The notes: generated by a model from the sequence alone, not told the origin. Positions 54,024 through 63,975 are shown, counted from the stretch's first letter. The stretch is DNA of 64,000 nt from an uncultured beta proteobacterium (GCA_903951445.1 CAJBBZ010000285.1:1-64000), one strand, 5' to 3'. Made by a program: numbers and translations.

Positions 54024-54989
54024 ATGAAAGCATCACGCCGCCAGTTTCTTGCCACCTCCGCCGCTTTGGCATCTATCGCGCCCATGGGCGCCTGGAGCCA
54101 AAGCGCTGCCAAACTCACCCTGCAAGCCGCATGGGTGAACGACGCCGAGTTCATGGGCTACTTTATTGCTATGGACAAAGGTTTTTACAAAGCCGAAGGC
54201 CTGGACCTGACGTATTTGTCCGGCGGCCCGGACGTGATCCCCGAGGCCTCGCTTTTGTCCAAAAAAGCCGATGTGTGCCTCACTACCGTAGAGACCGCTA
54301 TAAAGGCCATCACCGACCAAAAAGCACCGCTGGTCATCATCGGCGCGCAATACCAAAAGAACCCGGTGGGCATCGTCAGCCTGGCCTCCAAGCCCCTCAA
54401 AACACCGCAAGACCTGATCGGTAAAACCATTGCCGTGCCGCCGGTCAACCGCCTGACGGTCGAGGCCATGCTCAAGCTCAATGGCATCGACAAAGCCAAG
54501 GTCAAAATCGTACCTTATGCCTACGACCCGACGCCGCTGATCAAAGGCGAAATCGACGGTTCGCTGGACTTCACCACCAACGTGCCTTTCACCATCAAGA
54601 GCATGGGCAAAGACGCCACCAGCTTCCTGCTGGCGGACTTCAAACTGCCGCTGTTTAACGACGTGGTGGTAGTCACGCAAGAGACCCTCAAGACCCGCCG
54701 CAAAGACATCGTGGCCTTTATGCGCGCCAGCCGCAAAGGCTGGGACGAGAACTTCAAAGACACCAAAGCCTATCCGCCCAAGTTCAAAGATACCTGGTTC
54801 AAAGGCACGGGCCGCAGCGTGGAAAACGAGTTGTTCTTCAACGAAGCGCAAAAGGCTTTGATGGTGAATGCGGGTGGCATATTTGCCATGAGCGATGCGT
54901 CGATCGCCAACTGCATTGCCGCGCTCAACGCGGTCGATGTGAAGGCCGACAAATCGCACTTTGACACCAGCTTGCTCAAAGAAATCTGA
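54024..54989 (+). CDS. ABC transporter substrate-binding protein, NMT1/THI5-like
   Basis: 321 residues. The N-terminus has a Tat-like signal ([23 protein letters not shown]). The NMT1/THI5-like domain shows [45 protein letters not shown], and [16 protein letters not shown]. Related binding proteins take up pyrimidine precursors of thiamin (ThiY) or sulfonates. Immediately followed by the ATPase (TGATG overlap). Confidence 0.9.
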   Translation: MKASRRQFLATSAALASIAPMGAWSQSAAKLTLQAAWVNDAEFMGYFIAMDKGFYKAEGLDLTYLSGGPDVIPEASLLSKKADVCLTTVETAIKAITDQKAPLVIIGAQYQKNPVGIVSLASKPLKTPQDLIGKTIAVPPVNRLTVEAMLKLNGIDKAKVKIVPYAYDPTPLIKGEIDGSLDFTTNVPFTIKSMGKDATSFLLADFKLPLFNDVVVVTQETLKTRRKDIVAFMRASRKGWDENFKDTKAYPPKFKDTWFKGTGRSVENELFFNEAQKALMVNAGGIFAMSDASIANCIAALNAVDVKADKSHFDTSLLKEI

Positions 54990-55756
54990 TGCCTAACAGC
55001 GAACTGCGCATAGCCCAGGTCGGGCGCGTGTTCGCAGTCTCCGGCGCTGCGCCTTTGGTGGCGCTGGAGGATGTTTCTTTGCACTGCCCCAGTGGCTCGT
55101 TTACCGCGCTGATCGGGCCTTCGGGCTGCGGCAAGTCCACCTTGCTGCGCCTGGTGGCTGGCTTGGAGCAGCCCGATGGCGGCACGGTGCGCATCGGCGA
55201 GGAAACACCGCTGGCTTTGCAACAACGCGGCGCGCTGGGTATTGCGTTTCAAGACGCGGCGCTCTTGCCCTGGCGCTCGGTGGTGGACAACGTGCGCTTG
55301 CCGCTGGATGTCACCGGCGCACCGGTGGACATGGCGCGCATCCGCAGCCTGGTGGAGCTGGTGGGCCTGAAAGGTTTTGAGGGCGCACTGCCTTCGCAAC
55401 TATCCGGCGGTATGCGCCAACGGGTGGCGATAGCACGGGCGCTGGTCACCCAGCCCGAAGTGCTTTTGCTGGACGAGCCTTTTGGCGCGCTAGACCAAAT
55501 TTTGCGCCGCAGCATGAACCTGGAGCTGCAACGCATTTGGCTGGAGCGGCCCACCACGACGCTGCTGGTGACGCATGGCATCGACGAAGCCTTGTTTTTG
55601 GCCGACCGTGTGGCGGTGATGCAAAGCCAGCCCGGGCGGATTGCGCAGATCGTGGAAGTGCCGTTTGACAGGCCGCGCAAAGTGGACTTATTTAACAGCC
55701 CCGAGTTTCGCGCGCTAGAGCAGCAAGTCTCCGGTATTTTGTACGGCAGCGCTTAG
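54989..55756 (+). CDS. ABC transporter ATP-binding protein (ThiZ/SsuB-like)
   Basis: 255 residues: Walker [11 protein letters not shown]-loop [12 protein letters not shown], signature LSGGMRQR, Walker [12 protein letters not shown], switch LVTHGIDEA. Typical of the nitrate/taurine/thiamin-pyrimidine importer class. Overlaps the binding-protein gene by one base and precedes the permease by 10 bp. Confidence 0.93.
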   Translation: MPNSELRIAQVGRVFAVSGAAPLVALEDVSLHCPSGSFTALIGPSGCGKSTLLRLVAGLEQPDGGTVRIGEETPLALQQRGALGIAFQDAALLPWRSVVDNVRLPLDVTGAPVDMARIRSLVELVGLKGFEGALPSQLSGGMRQRVAIARALVTQPEVLLLDEPFGALDQILRRSMNLELQRIWLERPTTTLLVTHGIDEALFLADRVAVMQSQPGRIAQIVEVPFDRPRKVDLFNSPEFRALEQQVSGILYGSA

Positions 55757-55766
55757 CGCACAGTGT

Positions 55767-57341
55767 ATGGATACCCCAAACCGCCACCGCGCCGCTTTGC
55801 CCGGCTTGCTGCTGATGCTGCTGCTATGGGAAGTGGCGGGCCAGGCCCAATGGGTGGGCCAGGGCGCACTGCCTGCGCCTAGCGGCATCTTGCGCCAATG
55901 GTGGCAAGACCGGGGCGACTATCCACCGCATATATGGGGCACGCTCAAGACCGCGTTTGCGGGTTTTGTGATCGGCAATACGGTGGCGGTGCTGATGGGC
56001 ATGTGGTTTGCCTGGTGGCGCCCCGCCGGGCGCTTGATGGCCGGCGTCAACGTCACCCTTTTTGCCATGCCAGCGATTGCGCTGGTGCCGATTTTGGTGA
56101 TCGCTTTGCAAGGCGATACGCCGCGCGTGGTGCTGGCGGCGCTGTCGGTGTATTACCCGACCATGGTGGCCACGGTGCTGGGCCTGACGCAAGTGGATGC
56201 GCGCTTGGTGGATCTGGTGCGCGTGTATGGCGGCAGTGACGCGCAAGTGCTGCGCCGCATCCGTTTGCGCAGCGGCTTGCCGACGCTGCTAGCCGGTTTG
56301 CGGGTGGCCGCACCGGCTGCGGTGCTGGGTTCGCTGCTGGCCGAGTTTGGCAGTGGTGGCAACGCCGGGCTGGGCACGTATTTAATTGGCTCGCTGGGCC
56401 GCGCCAACCCGGAGCGTTTATGGGGCATTGGCCTCACAGCCACCGCGATCAGCGGCATCGCCTATGGCTGCGCGGGCCTGATCGCCGCGCGCTTTGCGGG
56501 CAACACGCAAAGCGCCAGCACACCGCTGGGTTTTCAGGCGGGCTTGGATACCGAAAGCGCCGCCACGCGCTGGGCCATGCGCCTGGGCACGCTGGCTATG
56601 CCTTTTGTGCTTTGGTACGGCGTCATTGCGCTATTCACGTTGCTGGGCGTGTCCGACATCGTGCTGCGCGGACCGGTGGGCGTACTGGAGCATTTGTTTA
56701 GTGTGGACAAGGCCGGCGAAAACCGCGAGGCGCTGCTAGATGCGCTGTCGCAAACCTTGCCCTACACCGTGCTGGGCATGTTGGCCGGGCTGGCGGTGGC
56801 GCTACTGCTGGCGGTGGGCACCACGGTCTATAAAGCGCTGGGCCATAGCCTGATGCCGGTGGCGCTGGTCAGCCAGTCCATGCCGCTGGTGGCACTGACG
56901 CCTTTGGTGGTGCTGGTGTTTGGGCGTGGCACGGTCAGCATCTTGGTGATCACCATATCGGTGACTTTTTTTCCGGCCTTTGTGACGATTGCCCAAGGCC
57001 TGGCGCTGGTGCCTAGCAGCGCGACGGATTTTGTGCGCGTCTATGGCGCCGGGCGCTGGCGGCAACTGCGCCTAATTGCGCTGCCCTGGGCCTTGCCCTA
57101 TTTGTGCGCGGCTGCGCGCTTGGCGGCACCGCGCGCGTTTTTGGGCGTGATGATTGCCGAATGGCTGGCCACTGGCACTGGCATTGGCAACTTGCTCAAT
57201 GTGTCGCGCGGCGTACTCGATTTCGGAATGATCTGGAGCGTTGCGGTGGTGGCCATCCTCATCGCCGTGGCGCTTAACAGCCTGGTCGTGGTGCTGGAGC
57301 GCTATGTGCTGCAACGCTACGCCATGGCGCCTGCGGCCTGA
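55767..57341 (+). CDS. double-length ABC transporter permease (two fused permease domains)
   Basis: 524 residues, about twice the usual size. Each half carries its own set of membrane helices and coupling loop: DLVRVYGGSDAQVLRRIRLRSGLPTLLAGLRVAAPAAVLG with EFGSGGNAGLG, and DFVRVYGAGRWRQLRLIALPWALPYLCAAARLAAPRAFLG with EWLATGTGIGNLL. One polypeptide can therefore replace the usual homodimer for this importer class. The join lies at about 255-285. Confidence 0.93.
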   Translation: MDTPNRHRAALPGLLLMLLLWEVAGQAQWVGQGALPAPSGILRQWWQDRGDYPPHIWGTLKTAFAGFVIGNTVAVLMGMWFAWWRPAGRLMAGVNVTLFAMPAIALVPILVIALQGDTPRVVLAALSVYYPTMVATVLGLTQVDARLVDLVRVYGGSDAQVLRRIRLRSGLPTLLAGLRVAAPAAVLGSLLAEFGSGGNAGLGTYLIGSLGRANPERLWGIGLTATAISGIAYGCAGLIAARFAGNTQSASTPLGFQAGLDTESAATRWAMRLGTLAMPFVLWYGVIALFTLLGVSDIVLRGPVGVLEHLFSVDKAGENREALLDALSQTLPYTVLGMLAGLAVALLLAVGTTVYKALGHSLMPVALVSQSMPLVALTPLVVLVFGRGTVSILVITISVTFFPAFVTIAQGLALVPSSATDFVRVYGAGRWRQLRLIALPWALPYLCAAARLAAPRAFLGVMIAEWLATGTGIGNLLNVSRGVLDFGMIWSVAVVAILIAVALNSLVVVLERYVLQRYAMAPAA

Positions 57342-57379
57342 GTGCGCAGCCCCTTTTTTTGATTACCTGAAAGAAGCCT

Positions 57380-58141
57380 ATGGAACACACCGACCATAAA
57401 CACACGGTACGCGAGCGCGTGTTTGCAGCGCTGCGCGAAGTAGCCTTTGCCGACAGCCGTTTTCATTTTGATTTCGGCGAATTCATCACCGACTTTGTAG
57501 GCAGCAGCGCCGCCACCGATCGCTTGATGGCGCACCGCTTTTACCAACAGTCCGAGTGCATTTTCATCACGCCAGACAACTGCATCGAAGAGCTGCGCTA
57601 CCGCACTTTGTGTGAAGGCAAGCGCATCTTGATGACCACCTATTCCATCCGCCGGGGCTTTTGGCTGCTAGACCCGACCACCATCCCCCAAGACCGCTTG
57701 CTGTATGCGGCGACGCTAGACGGCATGGAGCGCCACGGACGGCACATGACGCTGGCGCAAATTCGCGCCGAGCTGCCGCGTCTTGACTACATGATTACCG
57801 GCACCGGCGCGATCAACGAACACGGCGTGCGCTTTGGCAAAGGCCATGGCTTTTTTGATGCCGAATGGGGCATGCTTTACCGCATTGGCGTGATCAATGC
57901 GCAAACGCCCACGGCAGCGCTGGTGCACGACTGCCAGGTGCTGCAAGAGACTTTGTACCCCGAGATTTTTGACACTGTGGCCGACGCGATTTTTACGCCC
58001 ACGCGCACCATCGAGGTGACCAACCCGCACAAGCCACGTTGCGGCATCGTCTGGGATATGCTGGACCCGCAGATGCTGGCCACCATACCGCCACTGCAAG
58101 AGCTGCAAGCCATGGAAGCGGCTTTGCCACCATTGGCCTGA
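57380..58141 (+). CDS. 5-formyltetrahydrofolate cyclo-ligase-like protein (COG0212 paralogue 2)
   Basis: 253 residues aligned along its length with the product at 53207: FADSRFHFDFGEFITDFVGS, FITPDNCIEELRYRTL, and RFGKGHGFFDAEWGML. Two divergent copies in one operon suggest a hetero-oligomer or two steps on related substrates. AAAGAAG precedes the ATG. No true folate gene is adjacent. Confidence 0.85.
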   Translation: MEHTDHKHTVRERVFAALREVAFADSRFHFDFGEFITDFVGSSAATDRLMAHRFYQQSECIFITPDNCIEELRYRTLCEGKRILMTTYSIRRGFWLLDPTTIPQDRLLYAATLDGMERHGRHMTLAQIRAELPRLDYMITGTGAINEHGVRFGKGHGFFDAEWGMLYRIGVINAQTPTAALVHDCQVLQETLYPEIFDTVADAIFTPTRTIEVTNPHKPRCGIVWDMLDPQMLATIPPLQELQAMEAALPPLA

Positions 58142-58164
58142 ACGCTTTACGGGAGCCCCTCACA

Positions 58165-59214
58165 ATGACCTACGCCACGATCGCCCGCGACCACCTGCCC
58201 GCCTTGCTGGCGCGCATGCCCAAAGCCGAGTTGCATATCCATATCGAAGGCTCTTTAGAGCCAGAGTTGATATTCGCCCTGGCCGAAAAAAATAGCATCG
58301 CGCTCAGCTACCCCAACGTGGAGGCTTTGCGCGCAGCCTACGCGTTTACCGACTTGCAAAGCTTTTTAGATTTGTACTACGCCGGTGCTTCGGTGCTGAT
58401 AGAGGAAGACGATTTTTATCGTATGGCCATGGCCTACTTTGCGCGCGCGCATGCCGACCACATCGTGCACGCTGAATTATTTTTCGATCCGCAAACCCAT
58501 ACCGAACGCGGCGTGCCTATGGGCGCAGTCATTGAAGGCCTGGCCCGCGCCTGCGCGGATGCCAAGGTTCAGTATGAAATCAGCGCCAGCCTGATCTTGT
58601 GTTTTTTGCGGCACTTATCCGAGGAGTCCGCCTTCGATACTTTAGAAGCCGCCTTGCCTTACCGAAAACACTTTATCGGCATAGGCCTGGACTCCGGCGA
58701 ACGCGGCAACCCACCGGAGAAATTTGCCCGCGTGTTTGCAAAATGCCGTGCGCTGGGCTTGCGTATCGTGGCCCATGCGGGGGAAGAAGGGCCACCGGCT
58801 TATATCGAAAGCGCGCTTGATGTGTTGCAGGTAGAGCGCATAGACCACGGCGTGCGCTGTAGCGACGACCCGGCGCTGGTGCGCCGCCTGGCCGCCAGCC
58901 ACATGCCACTAACCGTGTGCCCGCTGTCTAACGTGAAACTCTGCGTGTTCAACACCATGCAAGAGCACAACCTGGCCGCGCTGCTGCACGCGGGTTTGTG
59001 CATCACCATCAACTCGGATGACCCGGCCTATTTTGGTGGCTACCTGCTTACCAATTTTGAAGCCGTGTTTGCTGCTCTGCCGCAACTGAGCGGGCAGGAT
59101 GCTTGGCAACTGGCGCGTAACAGTATTGACGCTAGCTTTGCGGCTGAAGCAGACAAAGTGCTATGGCGGACGACACTCGACCAAGTGTTTGACCAGGCGC
59201 TGGCCACTTCCTAG
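58165..59214 (+). CDS. adenine/adenosine deaminase family protein
   Basis: 349 residues: metal-binding HIHIEGSLEPE (His24, His26), VAHAGEEG, ERIDHGVRC and TINSDDPAYFGG. CPLSNVKL is the variant typical of adenine deaminases, whereas adenosine deaminases usually read CPTSN. It hydrolyses an exocyclic amino group from a purine or related heterocycle. As last gene of the transporter operon its real substrate may be the imported compound. GGGAG precedes the ATG. Confidence 0.88.
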   Translation: MTYATIARDHLPALLARMPKAELHIHIEGSLEPELIFALAEKNSIALSYPNVEALRAAYAFTDLQSFLDLYYAGASVLIEEDDFYRMAMAYFARAHADHIVHAELFFDPQTHTERGVPMGAVIEGLARACADAKVQYEISASLILCFLRHLSEESAFDTLEAALPYRKHFIGIGLDSGERGNPPEKFARVFAKCRALGLRIVAHAGEEGPPAYIESALDVLQVERIDHGVRCSDDPALVRRLAASHMPLTVCPLSNVKLCVFNTMQEHNLAALLHAGLCITINSDDPAYFGGYLLTNFEAVFAALPQLSGQDAWQLARNSIDASFAAEADKVLWRTTLDQVFDQALATS

Positions 59215-59236
59215 CCAAGCGCCCGATTTGCAAGAC

Positions 59237-61615
59237 CTACAGGTCGTATTTCAGCTCTGCAACCAAGGTGCGCCCCGGATAGGGGTGGAAGTTCCAGTAC
59301 TCTTGATTGGTCAGGTTGTCAACGCCAAAGGCGGCTACCAGTTTGGGCTGGATGGCATAGCGCACCCGTAGGTCCAGCACGGTAAATCGGCTAGCTGCGG
59401 TGTAAGCAAAGCCATTGATATCCGTGTTGTTCAAGCTACTGAACTGGTCGGAGCTGTAACGCAAGCCCAAGGAGGTACTCAGTTGGGGGCTCCAGTGGTA
59501 ATTGGCTAGCGCACTGGCACGCCACTGCGGTACACGGGGCTGCAATTTGTTAATGGTGTCGCCAGGTGTGGACACGTAGGAGCTGTTCGCTTTGATGCGC
59601 GAGTCGGCATAGGTCACACTGCCCGACAGGTCCAGGCCTTGGGTGATAAGGTTCTCTCCCTGAAACGCAATCTCTAGGCCATGCGTGCTGATGGCGTCAA
59701 TGTTTTGCACCATGTTGACAGGGGTGTTGTCGGTCTTGAGGCCCGCCACTTGCGAGTAAAGCGAGTCTGTCACATCCTCATTGAAATAGGTCAGCCGCAA
59801 GAGCCCATTACCCAGTTCCTTTTCCAATGTGAGCTCTGTTGTCCAGGATTTTTCCGGTCGCAGATTGGGGTCGTTCAACCACGTCTGCCCGCTGGTACAG
59901 GCGCCGGTGACAATTTTCTTGGCGGGGTTGATGTCCGCGCATTTGCTCGCGGTAGCGCCGTAGAGTTCAGACACGGTTGGCATACGAACCGCTCGCCCAA
60001 GCGAGCCTTTGAGCACCGTATCTTCTGACCATTGGTAAGCCAATGCAGCTTTGGGCGATGCGAAAAACTCCTTGCGCTCGGCATAACGGTCGGTGGCCGC
60101 AGCAGTCTTGGCATAGCCATCCGATGCACTCCAATTTTCCAGCCGCAAGCCCAGTACAGTTTTCCAGTCTGTCGCAAACGTCCAAGCGTCCTGCGCGTAA
60201 ATACTTTGCAGCTTGCTTTGCCCGCCTACGTCTGAGCTTAAACTGGCCGCGCCGCTGGTAAACCAGCTGTCAGTAGCACTCAGGTTGGACTTCAGGACAC
60301 GCAGTTGGTAGTTATCTTGCTGGACACCAAAATCCACCAGGTGCGCGCCCTGCAGGCCTTGTGGGCGCCAGATGCCTTTGGCCGCCAGCGTGGTCCAGCC
60401 CGTGCCCTTTTGGTCGGTCAATGTGGCGGCATTCCCGTTGACCATGGTGCCGTTGAGATTGGCGGCGCTGTTGATAGAAGACTGGCGGGCCTGGTCAGTG
60501 CCGTAGTCCACCAAACTAGCAGCCAGCTCCCAATCCCACCGGCCCTTGGTATTGCTCTTGACTGACAGGCCGTGCATCCAATGGTCTAAGCGCTCTTTGG
60601 TGGCATTGAACAAGCCGTTGGCGGAGAAGGTCTGCCCGCTGATGACATGATTGCCACCATAAGGATTGGCCGTGTCTGTCAGGTAGCTTTTGGCCGTACC
60701 GTCGGAGGTGTTTCTCCAATTAGCCAGCGTGTAACTTGCGCGTACGGCGGGGGACAAGTCATAGGCCAATTTGAGTTTGGCGTGCTCTTGCACCGTGTGG
60801 TACTGGGTATTGGTGCCTAGGATGTACCAAGGCGTATTGGTTTTATCCAAGCCATACACCGCGCCATTATTGCTGCTCTTGGTCGGATCGACCGTGAAGG
60901 ATCTGGTCGCAAGCACCAGCGGTTGGCCCTGGCTATCGGTGCGGTTGATGTTCACCCACCACGCCCAGTCGCCGCTCTTGCTGCCTAACGAGGCACTGGC
61001 CTGAGTGGCAAAGTCGGTCTCGTGCGTGTTATACAAGTCAAAGTTTTGCTGCGAGACCACGATTTTTGCGTGCCCTTCGAACTGCTTGGGCATTCGGGTG
61101 ACATAGTCCACCACCGCACCCACCGAATTGCCGGGGTAGGCTGCGGAAAAGGGGCCATACATCACGTCTGCGCGCTCGATCTCTTCAGGCGTGACCATGC
61201 CCCAACGCGGCGCATACGTGGCGCCATTGCCTAAATAGTTGGACAACAAAATGCCATCGGCATAGACGGCCGAGCGCGCACTATTGCCGGTACCGGAAGC
61301 CCGACTGGAAAGCACTGCATGGTTGTAGTCGCCGATATAACGCCGCCGCACGACCAGGCTGGGAAAGTACTTGAGCACGTCTTCGCTGTCTGTCGCGTTA
61401 ATAGTTTGCTCCATTTGCGTGCGGGTAATACCTTCGATGGTAGTGGGAATTTGCGTAGGCAAGGAACTGGGGCGGCCGCCGAAAACGGTGACTATGCCCA
61501 AAGATTTCACTGGCGCTTGCTCTTGCGAAGGGTCTGTGGAAATTGGTTGTGCCCCAGCACCCAGGGATGTAGAGAGGCCGATGGCTATAGCCACCGGAAT
61601 TAATCGATGTTGCAT
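59237..61615 (-). CDS. TonB-dependent outer-membrane receptor, probably for copper
   Basis: 792 residues: a signal peptide (about 1-22), plug domain (EDVLKYFPSLVVRRRYIGDYNHAVLSSRASGTGNSARSAVYADGI) and a 22-stranded barrel ending in an aromatic-rich strand (LVAELKYDL). Adjacent YcnI, PCu(A)C and DUF2946 genes point to copper. Start ATG at 61615. The last gene of the minus-strand cluster; it converges with the deaminase gene across 22 bp. Confidence 0.92.
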   Translation of the reverse strand: MQHRLIPVAIAIGLSTSLGAGAQPISTDPSQEQAPVKSLGIVTVFGGRPSSLPTQIPTTIEGITRTQMEQTINATDSEDVLKYFPSLVVRRRYIGDYNHAVLSSRASGTGNSARSAVYADGILLSNYLGNGATYAPRWGMVTPEEIERADVMYGPFSAAYPGNSVGAVVDYVTRMPKQFEGHAKIVVSQQNFDLYNTHETDFATQASASLGSKSGDWAWWVNINRTDSQGQPLVLATRSFTVDPTKSSNNGAVYGLDKTNTPWYILGTNTQYHTVQEHAKLKLAYDLSPAVRASYTLANWRNTSDGTAKSYLTDTANPYGGNHVISGQTFSANGLFNATKERLDHWMHGLSVKSNTKGRWDWELAASLVDYGTDQARQSSINSAANLNGTMVNGNAATLTDQKGTGWTTLAAKGIWRPQGLQGAHLVDFGVQQDNYQLRVLKSNLSATDSWFTSGAASLSSDVGGQSKLQSIYAQDAWTFATDWKTVLGLRLENWSASDGYAKTAAATDRYAERKEFFASPKAALAYQWSEDTVLKGSLGRAVRMPTVSELYGATASKCADINPAKKIVTGACTSGQTWLNDPNLRPEKSWTTELTLEKELGNGLLRLTYFNEDVTDSLYSQVAGLKTDNTPVNMVQNIDAISTHGLEIAFQGENLITQGLDLSGSVTYADSRIKANSSYVSTPGDTINKLQPRVPQWRASALANYHWSPQLSTSLGLRYSSDQFSSLNNTDINGFAYTAASRFTVLDLRVRYAIQPKLVAAFGVDNLTNQEYWNFHPYPGRTLVAELKYDL

Positions 61616-61723
61616 GAATATTTACTCAATAAGGGATTCGAAATAGATGTCACAGCGCGGGGCAAAAGCGTCCCGAGCAAGCATCCAAGTGATGCGCCTG
61701 CAATGGCAGGCAGCTATGTCAGC

Positions 61724-62143
61724 TCAAGCTAGGGTCGGAGGCCCGCGCGGGAAAGCGGCTTCAAGAACGGCCGCCGAACCTGGTCGCCGTCCGTACGACG
61801 CGGGAAGTGCCAGTTTGGCGAGGGTGTCAAAAAAAACTATTTGGGCAAAAGTATGCGGACCAAATGCGTGGGAAGAGGCGAAGCACCACTGACAATGCCC
61901 TCCAGCGCCCTGGTGGCTATCCGAAGTAGGCGCATGGTCACCCGCCAGCACGGGTTTGGCAAACGCAATCTCACCAGCGCCCAAGGCACCATTGCTACTG
62001 CATATGTCTAAGTTGGCTAAGGTGGCGCGTGTCGACGGTGCGATGAGCCCGGGTAGCAGCGGCGCCACCAGCATGAGGCCAAGTAGCAGCCACACCCATG
62101 CACGGCGGTATACCGTCACTTGGCGCTCTAGGAAGCTGCCCAC
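61724..62143 (-). CDS. DUF2946 family protein (copper cluster)
   Basis: 139 residues from a GTG at 62143. One N-terminal membrane segment (WVWLLLGLMLVAPLLPG), then DICSSNG and GHCQWCFASSHAF; the paired cysteines and histidines are the DUF2946 hallmark and likely bind metal. The tail FPRGPP is also typical. It lies 28 bp after the PCu(A)C gene. Confidence 0.85.
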   Translation of the reverse strand: MGSFLERQVTVYRRAWVWLLLGLMLVAPLLPGLIAPSTRATLANLDICSSNGALGAGEIAFAKPVLAGDHAPTSDSHQGAGGHCQWCFASSHAFGPHTFAQIVFFDTLAKLALPASYGRRPGSAAVLEAAFPRGPPTLA

Positions 62144-62171
62144 GCACGTGTCTACCAGCTAAGGCGCCTGC

Positions 62172-62648
62172 TCAATGCTCGCCGTGATGCTGCACTTTAG
62201 CGCCAGCAGGCGCGACTTGGGACACCGGCACTTTGATGTCCAAACTGCTTTCCAAACCCTTGGGGTCTTTGAAGCGTAAGGTCAAGGGAATCGTTGTGTC
62301 TTTTTGCAGCGGCAACTTCAAGTCCATCAGCATGAGGTGAAAACCGCCGGGCTGCAAAGCCACCGCCTTACCAGCGGGAAGCGGCAAGCCGTCAGGCAGC
62401 GCGCGCATTTGCATTACGTTGTTGTCCATCTTCATTTCATGCACTTCGGCCACGCCAGCCACGCTGGTGCTGACGCCCACCAGCTTGGTATCGGTTTTGG
62501 CCGTCAGCGTCATAAAGGCACCGGTGGCTTTTTGACCTTGTACAGTGGCACGTGCCCAAGCGCTTTGCACGCTGACGTTTTGCGCCCAGGCGCTTGAAAC
62601 CATCAGGCTGGAAAGCAGAAATGTGCGAATAAGTGATTTGTTGTTCAT
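62172..62648 (-). CDS. PCu(A)C family periplasmic copper chaperone
   Basis: 158 residues with a Sec signal peptide (MNNKSLIRTFLLSSLMVSSAWAQ). The Cu(I) ligands H(M)x10M...HxM are present as VHEMKMDNNVMQMRALP and GGFHLMLMDL, plus a His-rich end (HHGEH). Such proteins deliver Cu(I) to cytochrome oxidase CuA sites. The start at 62648 was chosen for the signal peptide. Confidence 0.95.
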   Translation of the reverse strand: MNNKSLIRTFLLSSLMVSSAWAQNVSVQSAWARATVQGQKATGAFMTLTAKTDTKLVGVSTSVAGVAEVHEMKMDNNVMQMRALPDGLPLPAGKAVALQPGGFHLMLMDLKLPLQKDTTIPLTLRFKDPKGLESSLDIKVPVSQVAPAGAKVQHHGEH

Positions 62649-62716
62649 AGCGGATTCTTTCTTAAAAATAAAAAGCGCGGCGCCGACCATTGCAGGCGAG
62701 TGTTCGGCGCAAACCA

Positions 62717-63268
62717 TCAATGGGCGTGGCCGCCAGCGGCCTGTACGTCCAATACTTCGAGCAACGCTGCGGGCATCTTCAAGCCTTTGGTCGAGGTGCC
62801 ACTAGCAGGCACTTCCACCCAGTCGTTTGAGCCTTTGGCGCAGGATTGCACTACCTTGAACCATAGGGGGCCTGGCTTGGCCGGAGTGGTTCCGCGCAGC
62901 ACAAATTCGTCGTAATAAGCATGCGGCAAGGCATTTTCAGCACTGTTGGCGGTCCAGCTGATTTCCAGCACGCCTTCGGTGTATTTCTTGCCATGGCTTT
63001 CATAGGGCACGGGCAAAGTGCCGATGACGGTGCGCGCAGTCCAACCCGACTTGGGCATGGGTTGCGCTCCGTTGAAACCGGCGGGAATCGTCACGCGGAT
63101 ACCCGTAGTTGACTCGGCATCGCAGCCGTGGCCAACCCGAAACGTGGCGCGGTAGCTGCTATTGGCGGCAGCGGCGCCATCTTGCAACACCACATGGGAT
63201 TGTGCCGGGATACTGGCCAAGGAAAGGGCGCTGATAAGCAGCACTAAAGAGTTTTTGAATAAATGCAT
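62717..63268 (-). CDS. YcnI family (DUF1775) copper-binding protein
   Basis: 183 residues: a signal peptide (about 1-24) followed at once by HVVL, whose His is the copper ligand after cleavage. The domain has ATFRVGHGCDAESTTGIRVTIPAG, MPKSGWTART, ISWTANSAENALPHAYYDEFVLRG and WFKVVQSC. It has a His-containing C-terminus (GGHAH). Periplasmic; commonly paired with PCu(A)C. Confidence 0.95.
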   Translation of the reverse strand: MHLFKNSLVLLISALSLASIPAQSHVVLQDGAAAANSSYRATFRVGHGCDAESTTGIRVTIPAGFNGAQPMPKSGWTARTVIGTLPVPYESHGKKYTEGVLEISWTANSAENALPHAYYDEFVLRGTTPAKPGPLWFKVVQSCAKGSNDWVEVPASGTSTKGLKMPAALLEVLDVQAAGGHAH

Positions 63269-63417
63269 AGTAAATAATTTTTAAGATTGAAAAAATCATC
63301 GATGGCGCGCAGGCGCAAGGCGGCGCTTAGATCGACAACACTGGTTCAGGACTAATGCCGGGCGCATGCTTAAAACATGACGCAATGCAGCCATCACAGG
63401 CTGCGCAGCGGACGGCT

Positions 63418-63771
63418 TTAAACGAGCGGCGGTCCGCGACCCGGCGGCGGGGCGGCGCTTAGGCGATACGGCGCAAGCGCTGCGGCTTGGCGCGTACCCA
63501 AAAGTGGCGTGGCGCTGGCCACCGGCAAAGCCGAGATGGAAACCGGCGGTGCACCAGCGGCCAGACAGAGCACGCAATCGAGATGCTGGGCAAGGGGCGT
63601 ATCAGGCGCCCCCGTGTCCTGCACCGTCACACTGCCCGAGGCGCTGCACACCAGCGTGTGCTGCACCGGCTGCACCCAGGGCGCAGCCACCGCCACGCCC
63701 AGCGCCATGCACCACCACAGCAATACACAACGCGCCAGGGCGGTGGATTTGCGCAAGGTATGCAGGGCCAT
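63418..63771 (-). CDS. DUF2946 family protein (second copy)
   Basis: 117 residues: one N-terminal membrane segment (CVLLWWCMALGVAVAAPWVQP), then HTLVCSASGSV and HLDCVLCLAAGAPP, again a Cys/His metal-site pattern, and a Pro/Gly-rich tail. First gene of the copper cluster, 149 bp upstream of ycnI. Only distantly similar to the copy at 61724. Confidence 0.88.
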   Translation of the reverse strand: MALHTLRKSTALARCVLLWWCMALGVAVAAPWVQPVQHTLVCSASGSVTVQDTGAPDTPLAQHLDCVLCLAAGAPPVSISALPVASATPLLGTRQAAALAPYRLSAAPPPGRGPPLV

Positions 63772-63975
63772 GGCGCGATTATGGCAGCGCGTGGCCTAGG
63801 CAATGCCCTTGCTAAAGCCCCCATCGATGGCACTCCGTTCCAACACCCTGCGGCGACAAGCGAATATCCACGCGCTTGAAATAAGATGCATCAACTCCCG
63901 TCAGACTGGCATCAGGCCCTTGCTTGTGCTCGGTCCTCGGCTTTCGGTTTGGCCCACATTTCCATAAAGCTTTTT

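Noticed and set aside
54033-54959. 308-codon minus-strand frame
   Set aside because: Antisense to the THI5-like binding protein; no recognisable motifs.
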